From: Verrucomicrobiaceae bacterium
Lineage (GTDB): Bacteria; Verrucomicrobiota; Verrucomicrobiia; Verrucomicrobiales; Verrucomicrobiaceae
Direction of reading: 5' to 3'
DNA length: 64,000 nucleotides
Assembly (NCBI GenBank): GCA_016795375.1
Contig: JAEUHJ010000025.1
Location: 1 to 64,000, forward strand
A program made the position numbers and the translations under genes. Under the pieces are notes generated by a model that ran no database searches, had not been told where the DNA came from, and was given only the letters and a program-made list of their open reading frames with translations. Positions within the stretch are counted from its first letter, which is position 1; each line of letters starts with the position of its first letter. Positions 33,152 through 41,671 of this stretch are shown in pieces.

Positions 33152-33868
33152 ATGCGCACCGGCTCCTTCCAGAAACTGTGCCTGCTCCTGCTGCACACGG
33201 CAGGCGGGATGGTCCTGGCCGTGCCACCGCCGGCGGATGGCATCGCGGATGAAACACGGGCGCTCACTGCCGAGACCCATCATCAGCTTGCCCGCGAACT
33301 GAAACTCTTCCGGGAAGATTTGAAATGCGACGCCTGGCTCACCGCCTCCAGTTTCACCGCCAGCGGCGTCACCTTGCGGCGGCAGGCGCAGTCCAACCGC
33401 AGTGAGTGGAGCAAGAACCGCCCCGCCGTGCTCATGGCCTACGACCGTGCCACCAACAGCAGCGCCATGTCCTTCGCGCCTGGGCTTTGGGAGCGCTATC
33501 CGTCCGCCGAGCTCGTCGAGCTCATGCAGGATGTCAGGCGCATGCTCACCGACACGAAACTCACCCTCGATGAGCGTCTCGCCGTCGCCACACGTCACTG
33601 GATCGACCGCCTGCGTGTCATGGAAAGCGTGAGCCTGAAGCAATCCCTCTGGATTCAACGCGGCGAGAAACGCCTTACGCTCGTGCTCGTCATCGCGCTC
33701 GCCGGAGCGTGCTTGCTTGCCGCCCTTCTCGGCCTCGCATCACGCGCCTGTGACGGGCATGCCGGCCGCCGCTTCCGCTTCCCTGACGTTCAAGTCGGCA
33801 TGCGCTTCGGCGCGGCCTACGGCGGTGGCGTCACGGCGGAGATCAAGGCCCACGCCAATGCGCGGTGA
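33152..33868 (+). CDS. Secreted TPM-domain-like protein with C-terminal membrane segment
   Basis: About 238 residues from ATG 33152, with a signal peptide (MRTGSFQKLCLLLLHTAGGMVLA). The central region (LKLFREDLKCDAWLTAS, AVLMAYDRATNSSAMSFAPGLWERYP, LTLDERLAVATRHWIDRL) recalls the TPM fold of YgcG-type proteins. A transmembrane helix follows (LTLVLVIALAGACLLAALLGLAS shortened here as residues about 180-200) and a short cytoplasmic tail. The family call is tentative. An ATG at 33119 and a longer open frame upstream exist but lack a signal peptide. Confidence 0.55.
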   Translation: MRTGSFQKLCLLLLHTAGGMVLAVPPPADGIADETRALTAETHHQLARELKLFREDLKCDAWLTASSFTASGVTLRRQAQSNRSEWSKNRPAVLMAYDRATNSSAMSFAPGLWERYPSAELVELMQDVRRMLTDTKLTLDERLAVATRHWIDRLRVMESVSLKQSLWIQRGEKRLTLVLVIALAGACLLAALLGLASRACDGHAGRRFRFPDVQVGMRFGAAYGGGVTAEIKAHANAR

Positions 33869-33877
33869 TGGAATCCG

Positions 33878-34162
33878 TCATTTCTCACCGGTCGCATCAT
33901 CCGGCTTGATCCCCAACTTCTCCAACTGCTTGTCGAGGTGCTCCACATACTTCCACGGCAGCTTTTTGCGCTGATACTTGCGGAACAGCAGATCACGCAG
34001 CTCCAGCCAGCGTTCCTGCGTCGGCTCCATCGGCATCCACTTCTCACCATCCGGATGCGCGAGCTGAAACTCCCACGCCCGCGAATTCCAATACGCGCGG
34101 ATGTACTGCTTGCGGCCGTCCTCAATTCGTTCGTGCCATTCGTGGATTTGGTTTTTGGTCAT
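33878..34162 (-). CDS. Small hypothetical protein
   Basis: A 94-residue, highly charged, Trp-rich protein starting MTKNQIHEWHERIEDG at ATG 34162. Composition and codon use fit a real gene, unlike the long open stretch above the ATG, which is antisense to the CPBP protease gene. No family recognised. It is convergent with the TPM-like gene, leaving nine bases, and divergent from the protease with 33 bases. Confidence 0.6.
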   Translation of the reverse strand: MTKNQIHEWHERIEDGRKQYIRAYWNSRAWEFQLAHPDGEKWMPMEPTQERWLELRDLLFRKYQRKKLPWKYVEHLDKQLEKLGIKPDDATGEK

Positions 34163-34195
34163 TGAGCGTGCGCAGGATGCGCTAGTATCGCCCCC

Positions 34196-35134
34196 ATGCA
34201 AGCCGCCAGCCCCGGCAGTTCCCCTGCCCTGCCGAAACTCCTGCTCTACCTCCTTGCCGTCATGCTCGGCGGCGCCCTGCTGGCCGTGCCGCTCTTTCAT
34301 CTGGGCAAAGCCGCGCACGGCTGGCTCTCCACTCCCGCGTGGCAGGAGGTCGGAGCCGCAAAATGGCTGTTGAAGGAAATCGAACGCGCCCACTTCACAC
34401 GCTACTTCAACCGCGCCGTGCTCGTCTGCGCCATCGCGCTCATCTGGCCCTTTCTGCGCTGGGTACGGCTCGACCGCTCTCTGCTGCCCGCATGGAGGCC
34501 ATTTCGTGACGGTATCCAGCAATGGGTTCTCTGCTTTCTCCTCGCCAGCGGCCTGCTCCTCGCGCTCGGTTTCATCTTTTTCAAGCTCGGCGCGTATCAG
34601 CTCCATCCGCGCCCGCCCTGGTTCAAATTCGGCGAGCCCCTCACCGCCGCGCTCGGCGCCGGCATTGTGGAGGAGTTTTTTTTCCGCAGCCTGCTGCTTG
34701 GCCTGCTGCTGCGCACCATGTCCACGCGTTCCGCGTTGATCGCCTGCACATTCGTTTTCGCACTCGTCCACTTCCTCAAGCCGCCCGAAGGCTGGCAGAT
34801 CGACGATGCCGCCGTCACCTGGAACAGCGGCTTCCTCGTGCTCATGCAAATCGCCGCCGGTTTTGGCGACGTGCAGTTCCTCCTCGCCGAATTCGCCACG
34901 CTCTTCGCCGTCGGCTGGGTGCTCGCGCAGGTGCGCATGCAAACCGGCGCGCTGTGGGCCGGCATCGGCCTGCACGGCGGCTGGGTCTTCGGTCTCAAAT
35001 ACTTCAGCGCCCTCACCAACTACAACAGCGGCTGGCTGCCATGGATCGGCCCGAATCTCAAAATCGGTCTCGCCCCGCTGCTCATGGTGATCTTCACCGG
35101 CTGGATCGTCGCTCGTCTGCTACGCGCCCGATAA
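34196..35134 (+). CDS. CPBP-family intramembrane metalloprotease
   Basis: A 312-residue protein with about eight membrane segments. The CPBP (Abi, CAAX-protease-like) catalytic motifs are present: GIVEEFFFR with Glu-Glu at about 159-160 and Arg 164, a His in FALVHFLKP at about 192, and GLHGGWVF near 262. Bacterial members cleave membrane proteins or give self-immunity to bacteriocins; the substrate here is unknown. It ends 53 bases before tRNA-Leu. Confidence 0.85.
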   Translation: MQAASPGSSPALPKLLLYLLAVMLGGALLAVPLFHLGKAAHGWLSTPAWQEVGAAKWLLKEIERAHFTRYFNRAVLVCAIALIWPFLRWVRLDRSLLPAWRPFRDGIQQWVLCFLLASGLLLALGFIFFKLGAYQLHPRPPWFKFGEPLTAALGAGIVEEFFFRSLLLGLLLRTMSTRSALIACTFVFALVHFLKPPEGWQIDDAAVTWNSGFLVLMQIAAGFGDVQFLLAEFATLFAVGWVLAQVRMQTGALWAGIGLHGGWVFGLKYFSALTNYNSGWLPWIGPNLKIGLAPLLMVIFTGWIVARLLRAR

Positions 35135-35187
35135 TTCATTTGCAGCCGCCGTGCTGGCACGGAATCGTGGACGCGCAGCAGCCCCTC

Positions 35188-35272
35188 GCCCGAGTGGCGG
35201 AATTGGCAGACGCGCCAGACTTAGGATCTGGTTTGGCAACAAGTGCAGGTTCGAGTCCTGTCTCGGGCACCA
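35188..35272 (+). tRNA. tRNA-Leu (anticodon UAG)
   Basis: Acceptor arms GCCCGAG (35188-35194) and CTCGGGC (35262-35268) pair perfectly, followed by discriminator A and an encoded CCA. The anticodon stem CCAGA/TCTGG holds the loop CTTAGGA (anticodon TAG). A long variable arm and the T-loop TTCGAGT complete a class II tRNA of 85 bases. Confidence 0.96.
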
Positions 35273-35347
35273 ACACCCGGCGTCGGCGCGCCGCTTCCGC
35301 TGATTCTCCGCTTGGAATCACGCGCGCCAGACGTGTAGTCTCCACGC

Positions 35348-36241
35348 ATGAATCCAACACCTCTTTCCCGCCGCCAGTTCGGCACCCTCAGCGTCAGCGC
35401 CGTCGCCGCGATGCTGCAAACGCAGCTCGAAGCCGCTGACAAGGCCGCGGGTGGCAAGGTGCGCCACTCCGTCTGCAAATGGTGCTACAAGGACATCCCG
35501 CTGGAGGATCTGTGCGCCGCCGCGAAGGACATCGGCCTCGAATCCATCGAGCTGCTCGACCCGAAGGATTTCGCCACGGTTAAAAAACACGGCCTGCACT
35601 GCGCCATGGTCAGCTTTCCCACCATCGAAGGTCCCGGCGGCGTGAAGATCGGCCCCATCCCGAAAGGCTTCAACCGCGTCGAGCATCACGACCTGCTCGT
35701 GCAGGCCTACGAACCGCTGCTGAAGGAATCCGCCGGTGTCGGATTCAAGCAAGTCATCTGCTTCAGCGGCAATCGCGACGGCATGAGCGATGAGCAGGGT
35801 CTCGAAAACTGCGCCAAGGGCCTTCAGCGCCTGCTTCCGCTCTGCGAAAAGCTCGGCGTCACGCTCGTCATGGAGCTGCTCAACAGCAAGGTGAACCACC
35901 CCGACTACATGTGCGACCACAGCGCCTGGGGCGTGGCCTTGGTGAAGAAACTCAGCTCCCCGCGCTTCAAGATGCTCTACGACATCTACCACATGCAGAT
36001 CATGGAGGGCGACGTCATCGCCACCATCCGCCGCGATCACGCATCCTTCGCCCACTACCACACCGGCGGCGTCCCTGGCCGCGCCGAGATCGACGACACG
36101 CAGGAGCTGAACTACCCCGCCATCATCAAGGCCATCCAGGAGACCGGTTACACCGGCTATCTCGGCCAGGAATTCATCCCCAAACGTCCCGACAAACTCG
36201 CATCACTCAAACAAGGCGTGCAGATCTGCACGGTGGGATGA
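35348..36241 (+). CDS. Hydroxypyruvate-isomerase-like TIM barrel protein, Tat-exported
   Basis: A 297-residue xylose-isomerase-like barrel. The N-terminus has a twin-arginine type signal (SRRQFGTLSVSAVAAM, about 7-22), common for this family in Verrucomicrobiota. Barrel strands and metal ligands look like Hyi: GLESIELLD, GVTLVMELLNSKVNH, FKMLYDIYHMQIMEGD, and YTGYLGQEF. Hyi interconverts hydroxypyruvate and tartronate semialdehyde; secreted relatives probably act on other keto-sugars. It starts 75 bases after tRNA-Leu and stands alone, ending before a REP-like hairpin. Confidence 0.82.
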   Translation: MNPTPLSRRQFGTLSVSAVAAMLQTQLEAADKAAGGKVRHSVCKWCYKDIPLEDLCAAAKDIGLESIELLDPKDFATVKKHGLHCAMVSFPTIEGPGGVKIGPIPKGFNRVEHHDLLVQAYEPLLKESAGVGFKQVICFSGNRDGMSDEQGLENCAKGLQRLLPLCEKLGVTLVMELLNSKVNHPDYMCDHSAWGVALVKKLSSPRFKMLYDIYHMQIMEGDVIATIRRDHASFAHYHTGGVPGRAEIDDTQELNYPAIIKAIQETGYTGYLGQEFIPKRPDKLASLKQGVQICTVG

Positions 36242-36300
36242 GTCCCCCCCCCGGGTGCCATCCACGACCCGCGAGTCTCGCAACACAAAGCAGGCCGCCA

Positions 36301-36328
36301 GCTCATCTCGACGGAGCGAGATGGCTAC
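36301..36328 (-). repeat. REP-like palindrome with GTAG foot at the 3' end of the alpha/beta hydrolase gene
   Basis: On the minus strand GTAG (36328-36325) is followed by CATCTCG, a six-base loop and CGAGATG (seven perfect pairs, with two more after a bulge). The TAG stop codon of the hydrolase gene lies within the GTAG. The hairpin also follows the convergent isomerase gene and may act as a terminator for both. Confidence 0.5.
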
Positions 36329-38340
36329 TTTGCTGACGCACGGTCGATGATCCTCGTGACATCCTCATCGAGCAGAAAACCCTCCGCTTGGAGCTTCTTT
36401 GCGGCTTCGGTGAGACGCGCCAGATACTCCGCACGCGTCGGATAGCGTTCTTCGAGGGAGAGACGCGGGTCGCCGGTCATTTGGCGCTCGGCCTTGGTTT
36501 GGGCGAAGGGTATGAACATGCCGTCGAGCGGCGAGAGCATCGTTTCGGCACCAACTTGAGGGGAGCGGAGGTTCCAGCCGGTGTAGGTGCCGAGAGGCGC
36601 GGCGACTTCGGGCAGCACGATGCCGCTGGTTTCATTGCCATCGGCGTTCACGGCGGGCAGGAGTGTCTGGAAGGGCTTGCCGGCCTTTGGCGGGATGATG
36701 TCGGCGATGCCTTCGCGGTGGAAACGCGGGCCGAAATCGAGCCGCGGAGGCTGGTAGGCATGCGTGGGCAGTTTGTGGCCCGGAATCTTCGGAAACTGCG
36801 ATTTCCATGTGTCGAAAGTCACGAGCGTTTGATCTTCGAGACGCGGATGACGGCTCGGTGGCGGTGTTTGGCCATTTTTGACCCAATTGACGAGATGCAT
36901 GAGCATCGCCCGCAGCACGGGGCCGCGATCATCAAGCGTGTTGCGCGGCTGCTGGCAGATGCCGGGTGTGCCGTCGCTCTTGCCGAGATGTTGTGCGCCG
37001 GCGATGAGATACACGCGGATGTCGTCGGGCAGGGTGAGGTCGGTTTTGCCCTCCACATCGGTGTGCAGCAGTGATGCGGCGCGGCTCCAGTATTCGGTGG
37101 AGGTTTGCGTGAAGAGGATGCGCGGCGTGTGGCCGGTTTTGCGCGAGCGGGCGAGCGAGTCGCCCGATTCACCGGTGATGGGATCGGTCTGCGGCAGCGG
37201 CGCGAGCGGGAAGAACTCGCTTCCGGAGAGATGCCCCTCGTGCTGCGTGCCATACTCCGTGCTCATGCGGAAGCGCTGGTTGAACATGCCTTTGCCGGAG
37301 CCTGCGACATGGATAAAGGCACCGTCGAAGACGATGCGGCCCTGTTCATCGCCGTTCAGGTCTTCATAGAGGAAGTGATGAATCACACGACCAGACTGCG
37401 AGATGCCGAAGACGCAGGCTTTCTGCACGCTTCCAGCCAGCGGATTCAACTTGGCATCACCATGACGAAAGAATGCCACGCAATCCCGCAGCGCGGTGAG
37501 GCCGAGACCGGTCACGCGAGGCTCCTTCGCGGTATAAACGAGGTCGTAGAGCCAGCCGGGGCGCAAACCGGACCTCACATGGAGATGCGTGGCATCGGGA
37601 ATGAGCTTTTCATTTTCCCAGCGGCCAAAGGCCCACGCATCACGCGGCACTTCCATGCCATCCGCGTCGCGATGCGGCCGCATCGTGAGCGTGGCGTCGG
37701 TGTTGTCGAGGCTCACGGAGGGAAAGGCGGCGCCGATGCCCCACGGACTCCATGAGAAGGCGCGGCTGAGGACTTTTTCCGTGCTGCTGATCTCCAGATG
37801 CGCGCGTCCGGTGATGGTCCGGCCGTTCTCGGTCGCGATGGGCAGTCCGCAGAGCAGGCGTTGCGTGTCATCGACCTGCACTTCGCCATTCCAGCCGCAC
37901 CACAGCATGGAGAAGCCATGCTTCATGAGAAAGCCATGCCCCGCATGCGCCTCCGTCTTCGGATCGTTCGTGCGCTCGCCATCGTTGAAGGTCCACAGTG
38001 CGAGCATGTTGCCGCGATTGTTCACGTCGTAGAGCAGCATGCCGTTGCCTTTGTTTGATTCGACGGGTTTCAGCAGGAAGAAATCCGTCCAGCTCTCGAC
38101 TTTGCCGCGTGCATTGCGCGGTGCACGCTGGAGGTCGCAGACGCGGGCATTGGCCTCGTTCGCGGGATCGGTTTCGATGAAGAGGCGGCCCTTGATGCGC
38201 TCGTAGGCTCCGGCGGAGCCGAATGCCTTGCCATCGGCGAAGGATGAGCGCTCGGCGATCTCGATGCGCGTGATCTCGGCGTGCAATGAGGCGAAGCAAA
38301 GGCAGGCGAGCAGAAGGATGACGTGCGGGTGGGATTTCAT
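36325..38340 (-). CDS. Secreted alpha/beta hydrolase-domain protein (Abhydrolase_10 type)
   Basis: A 671-residue exported protein with a signal peptide (MKSHPHVILLLACLCFASLHA). The N-terminal domain starts ITRIEIAERSSFADGKAFGSAGAYERIKGR, typical of the large "alpha/beta hydrolase domain-containing" family. The nucleophile elbow may be FGISQSGRVIHHF, near residue 310. The C-terminal part ends in TKAERQMTGDPRLSLEERYPTRAEYLARLTEA, a conserved close of the family. Members hydrolyse esters outside the cytoplasm; the substrate is unknown. It lies 16 bases downstream of the next gene on the same strand, so the two form an operon. Confidence 0.8.
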   Translation of the reverse strand: MKSHPHVILLLACLCFASLHAEITRIEIAERSSFADGKAFGSAGAYERIKGRLFIETDPANEANARVCDLQRAPRNARGKVESWTDFFLLKPVESNKGNGMLLYDVNNRGNMLALWTFNDGERTNDPKTEAHAGHGFLMKHGFSMLWCGWNGEVQVDDTQRLLCGLPIATENGRTITGRAHLEISSTEKVLSRAFSWSPWGIGAAFPSVSLDNTDATLTMRPHRDADGMEVPRDAWAFGRWENEKLIPDATHLHVRSGLRPGWLYDLVYTAKEPRVTGLGLTALRDCVAFFRHGDAKLNPLAGSVQKACVFGISQSGRVIHHFLYEDLNGDEQGRIVFDGAFIHVAGSGKGMFNQRFRMSTEYGTQHEGHLSGSEFFPLAPLPQTDPITGESGDSLARSRKTGHTPRILFTQTSTEYWSRAASLLHTDVEGKTDLTLPDDIRVYLIAGAQHLGKSDGTPGICQQPRNTLDDRGPVLRAMLMHLVNWVKNGQTPPPSRHPRLEDQTLVTFDTWKSQFPKIPGHKLPTHAYQPPRLDFGPRFHREGIADIIPPKAGKPFQTLLPAVNADGNETSGIVLPEVAAPLGTYTGWNLRSPQVGAETMLSPLDGMFIPFAQTKAERQMTGDPRLSLEERYPTRAEYLARLTEAAKKLQAEGFLLDEDVTRIIDRASAK

Positions 38341-38356
38341 CGGGAATTGAGCTGGA

Positions 38357-39214
38357 TCAAGGAGCGGGCGTTTTGGTTTCCGCAGCCAGTGCGCGTGTCT
38401 TGTCCTTCCACGTCGCGGTGTCGGTCTCGAAGCAGCGCAGGATGACCGCGGCGTCGAATTTGGCGCCGGCGGTGAGTGGTGCGTTGGAGTGGAGCTGGTT
38501 GTAGAGCTTGTGATAGACCGTCTTGTCCCAGTAAAAGGTCTTCAATCCCTGGCCAATGAGCGGCTTTGGATACCAGACCAGGGTCGCGCGATTGGATTTT
38601 GGATCGTGAATGGCAGTCCATTTCACATCCGTGCGCAGGGCATGCCCACCCTTGCTGTCGAAGGCGCCTTCCACGGCAGTGCCGTCCGCTTTTTCCGCGA
38701 TCCACTCCGTCGTGGTGGGCAGGAAGGGATGCATGAAGGCGTAGAGGATGCCGATCTTCACCTCCGCCGTGGTCTCGTAGCGATGCCGCTCGATCACGCG
38801 ATCCTCCATGACGGTGTAAATGGCCTCCAGCTTGATGCTGCCCATCATGGATTGTTTCCGCAGCTCCGCGTGCTGGCCGCGATAGACAGCCTTGTCCTTC
38901 ATCTCGCAGGTTTTGCCATCCACGGTCAGCACGGCGGCCTCCACTTTTTCCACGCCGCCTTCGTTGTGGCCGGTGCCGATCCATTTCCCGCCCACGGGTG
39001 AAAAAACGGTGCCGTAGAAGCCGGTGCGTTCGGTGATGACTGCCCCTTTGTGCAGGATGCGGCTGATGGTCCATGCACGATCCCCGGCGAACTCGATGGT
39101 CATGTCCCGCGTCTCGACGGTGACATGGGCCGCCGGTCCAGGCTTTTCGCCGGCGGCGTGTGCGACGCATGAGACGAGACTCGGAAGGATGACGAGAAAC
39201 AGAGGGCGGAGCAT
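38357..39214 (-). CDS. Secreted protein of unknown function
   Basis: About 285 residues from ATG 39214, with a signal peptide (MLRPLFLVILPSLVSCVAHA). The mature part is rich in beta strands (VTVETRDMTIEFAG, TERTGFYGTVFSPVGG, IERHRYETTAEVKIGILYAFMHPF), which suggests a beta-sandwich or galactose-mutarotase-like fold. No known family. It precedes the alpha/beta hydrolase in a two-gene operon and diverges from the ceramidase-like gene with 80 bases between starts. Confidence 0.6.
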   Translation of the reverse strand: MLRPLFLVILPSLVSCVAHAAGEKPGPAAHVTVETRDMTIEFAGDRAWTISRILHKGAVITERTGFYGTVFSPVGGKWIGTGHNEGGVEKVEAAVLTVDGKTCEMKDKAVYRGQHAELRKQSMMGSIKLEAIYTVMEDRVIERHRYETTAEVKIGILYAFMHPFLPTTTEWIAEKADGTAVEGAFDSKGGHALRTDVKWTAIHDPKSNRATLVWYPKPLIGQGLKTFYWDKTVYHKLYNQLHSNAPLTAGAKFDAAVILRCFETDTATWKDKTRALAAETKTPAP

Positions 39215-39294
39215 GGGAAACAAACGCGCGATGATCTGCGGATGTATGTTCTTTCTCCGCGTCGCCGTTTTTTGGCACATCACTCTGCCACCGC

Positions 39295-40749
39295 ATGACA
39301 TCACCTCTCCGCCATCCATTTCAACCTGCTCTGTTCGCCTCCCTGCTCCTGAGCCTGGCTTCCATCTCATCGGGCTCGGATCTGCACATGGGCGCGGCCA
39401 CGGTGGACATCACACCGGATCGTCCGGTGCCGCTGGATGGGCAGATGCACACCCGCATCTCCGCGAAGGCCGAGACGTCCATCTTTGCCACCGCGCTGGC
39501 CCTGGAAAGCCGTGAAGGCGGACAGGTGCTGGACCAGGCCATCACGGTCTCCTGCGATCTCGTGGCCATCCGCAAAGGCGTGATCGAGATGGTGCGCGAG
39601 AAGGCGAAGGACAAGCTGCCCGGCTTTGACCTCGACAAGCTCTTTCTCAACGCCACCCACACGCATACCGCGCCGGTGACGGCGGGCGGCGAGAGCTATC
39701 GACTCATCGGCAGCGACGTGATGAAGCCGGAGGAATACACTGGCTTCATGGCGGAGCGCATCGTGCAGGCTGCGGCGCGGAGCTGGGCGCAGCGGCAGCC
39801 CGCGAAGGCCGGTTGGGGGCAGGGGCAGGCGGTGATCGCGCAGAACCGCCGCGCCACCTACGCGGACGGCAGCGCGAAGATGTATGGAGCCACGAATGTG
39901 CCGGAGTTTCGCGGCATCGAAGGTTACGAAGATCACAATCTCGATGCGCTGTTTTTTTGGGACATGCAGGACCGGCTCATTGCCACGGTGGTGAATGTCC
40001 CCTGCCCGTCGCAGGAGGTGGAGGGGCTGCGGGTCATCCATGCGGACTTCTGGGATCCGGTGCGGCGTCAGTTGCGCGAGCGGCACGGCAAGGGGCTGCA
40101 CATCCTCGCCTGGACCGGAGCGGGAGGCGACCAGGTGCCGCGCCCGATGTATGGCAAGGCGGCGGACGAACGCATGCGCCGCCTGCGCGGCCTCACCCGG
40201 CTGGAGGAGGTGGCCCGCCGTGTCGTTCGCGGCTGGGAGGAGGCTTATGAAGGTGCCAAACTCGAACCCGTGACCGGCGCGGTGCTGAAGCATCAGGTGG
40301 AAAAGATCGCCCTGCCCTGGCGCAAGGTCACTGAGAAGGAACTGGCCGATGCGCAGAAAGCAGCCGCGCAATACAAGGACGATCCGAAGGAGCAGTGGAA
40401 ATATCTTTGGAATCAAAGCGTGGTGGACCGCCATGAAGCGGAGAAGGCCGGGACACACGGTGCTTTCCAGATGGAGCTGCACACACTGCGCCTCGGTGAT
40501 GTGGCCATCGCCACGAACGAGTTCGAGCTTTACACCGATTACGGCGTGCAGATGAAGGCGCGCAGTCCGGCGGTGCAGACCTTTCTCATCCAGCTCACAG
40601 GCTCCGCCGGCTACCTGCCCACGCCGCGCGCCGTCGCCGGCGGCAGCTACAGCGCCATCATCCAAAGCAGCCGCGTCGGCCCTGAAGGCGGCCAAGTGCT
40701 GGTGGAGCGCACGGTGGAAGGCATGAAGCGACTGTGGGAGAAAAAGTAG
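39295..40749 (+). CDS. Neutral/alkaline ceramidase-like secreted protein (first copy)
   Basis: A 484-residue protein with a signal peptide (cleavage near residue 28). It carries the N-terminal domain of the neutral non-lysosomal ceramidase family: GAATVDITPDRPVPLDG, the metal-binding NATHTHTAP (two His), and CPSQEVEGLRVIHADFWDP. The full-length ceramidase C-terminal domain is absent, as in many Verrucomicrobiota homologues. True ceramidases split ceramide to sphingosine and fatty acid; here the substrate may be another amide. It is followed by a hairpin at 40764-40777. Confidence 0.8.
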   Translation: MTSPLRHPFQPALFASLLLSLASISSGSDLHMGAATVDITPDRPVPLDGQMHTRISAKAETSIFATALALESREGGQVLDQAITVSCDLVAIRKGVIEMVREKAKDKLPGFDLDKLFLNATHTHTAPVTAGGESYRLIGSDVMKPEEYTGFMAERIVQAAARSWAQRQPAKAGWGQGQAVIAQNRRATYADGSAKMYGATNVPEFRGIEGYEDHNLDALFFWDMQDRLIATVVNVPCPSQEVEGLRVIHADFWDPVRRQLRERHGKGLHILAWTGAGGDQVPRPMYGKAADERMRRLRGLTRLEEVARRVVRGWEEAYEGAKLEPVTGAVLKHQVEKIALPWRKVTEKELADAQKAAAQYKDDPKEQWKYLWNQSVVDRHEAEKAGTHGAFQMELHTLRLGDVAIATNEFELYTDYGVQMKARSPAVQTFLIQLTGSAGYLPTPRAVAGGSYSAIIQSSRVGPEGGQVLVERTVEGMKRLWEKK

Positions 40750-40763
40750 GCCGCTGCGTTGGT

Positions 40764-40777
40764 GCACCCACGGGTGC
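40764..40777. repeat. Short hairpin after the ceramidase-like gene
   Basis: GCACCC and GGGTGC pair around a two-base loop, 15 bases after the ceramidase stop. There is no T-tract, so a role as terminator is uncertain. The stop codon region also reads GTAG, as at the REP-like sites. The rest of the gap 40750-41002 has no supported gene. Confidence 0.35.
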
Positions 40778-41002
40778 TGGGCCTTTACTGAGTCCTGCGA
40801 TGGGCCTGAAATCCAGGCCGACTTCGCCGCAAAGGTCGAGGCGCAGTTTGGGGAAATGACCGTCACCGCCCTTCAGTCTGCTGCCGTGAAATGAACGAAA
40901 ATGAAGATTTTCGTCAAGGGGCGGCTCCAAATTGCAGTTTCGTGCAGTGTTTTCAAACAATGAACAAAATTTTTGGCACCTCTGGATAGAGGGTGCATTT
41001 TT

Positions 41003-41647
41003 TCAAGCGCCTTGGAGGGTCAAAAATGGCGTTACTCCCGCTTTCTTCTGCGTGTCATTGAGCGGGAACTGCCCTTCAGCGGGCTTTGGTGCGGGATTTC
41101 GGGGACGTCTTTGCTTCGGTTGCTTCGCTTTGCCCCCCGCGGCGTATTCCGAAGGCTTTGCGGTGTTGAAACTGATGAAGCCGGGTAGATTTTGATTTTC
41201 CGTGCCCAGTCCATACGCCACCCACGCGCCCATGCTCGGGCAGGGCCTCAGGCGGTCGCCCGTGTGCAGTTGCAGCATCGATTGCGCGTGAATGCTCGTG
41301 TCTGCGGTCATGGATTTGATGACGCAGAGCTTGTCCGCATGCCGCGCGATGTTTGGCAGCAAATCCGAAACCCACAGCCCGCTGCTGCCGCGCTGTTTGA
41401 AGCTCGCAATCGACTCCGCATGCGGCTTCTGGCCGGTCTGCGGCTTGAAATCGAAGGAGTCGAGCTGCGCCGGGCCGCCCGACATGTTGAGAAAAATCAC
41501 GCGCTGGGTCCTCGCACGCAAGCGAGGCGGCCTCGATTCCAAGCCCATGGTCTTCGCTCCGACAAGCCCGGACATCGCCAAATAGCCAAAGCCACACGAA
41601 GCCGTGTGGAGCATCTGGCGGCGGGATTGGCTGCGAGGTCGGTTCAC
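41003..41647 (-). pseudogene. DUF1501 protein gene, truncated
   Basis: The first about 165 codons are a clear DUF1501 N-terminus: a Tat-like signal ([18 protein letters not shown]), [43 protein letters not shown] and [18 protein letters not shown]. Normal members have about 450-480 residues. Here the homology stops after NLPGF and is replaced by about 50 residues of Lys/Pro-rich, unrelated sequence. The DUF1549/DUF1553 partner gene that usually accompanies it is missing. It lies 24 bases downstream of the sulfatase gene and was probably once part of that operon. Confidence 0.75.
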
Positions 41648-41671
41648 CCGGCTATCTGCGCTTTCTCCAGC

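Noticed and set aside
34163-34975. Extension of the small 94-residue protein upstream by 271 codons
   Set aside because: The sequence is antisense to the CPBP protease and has the composition of a shadow frame.
40658-40960. A 100-codon minus-strand frame over the end of the ceramidase-like gene
   Set aside because: It is partly antisense to a certain gene, with no ribosome binding site or recognised family. It may be part of a dispersed repeat but that cannot be shown from this window.
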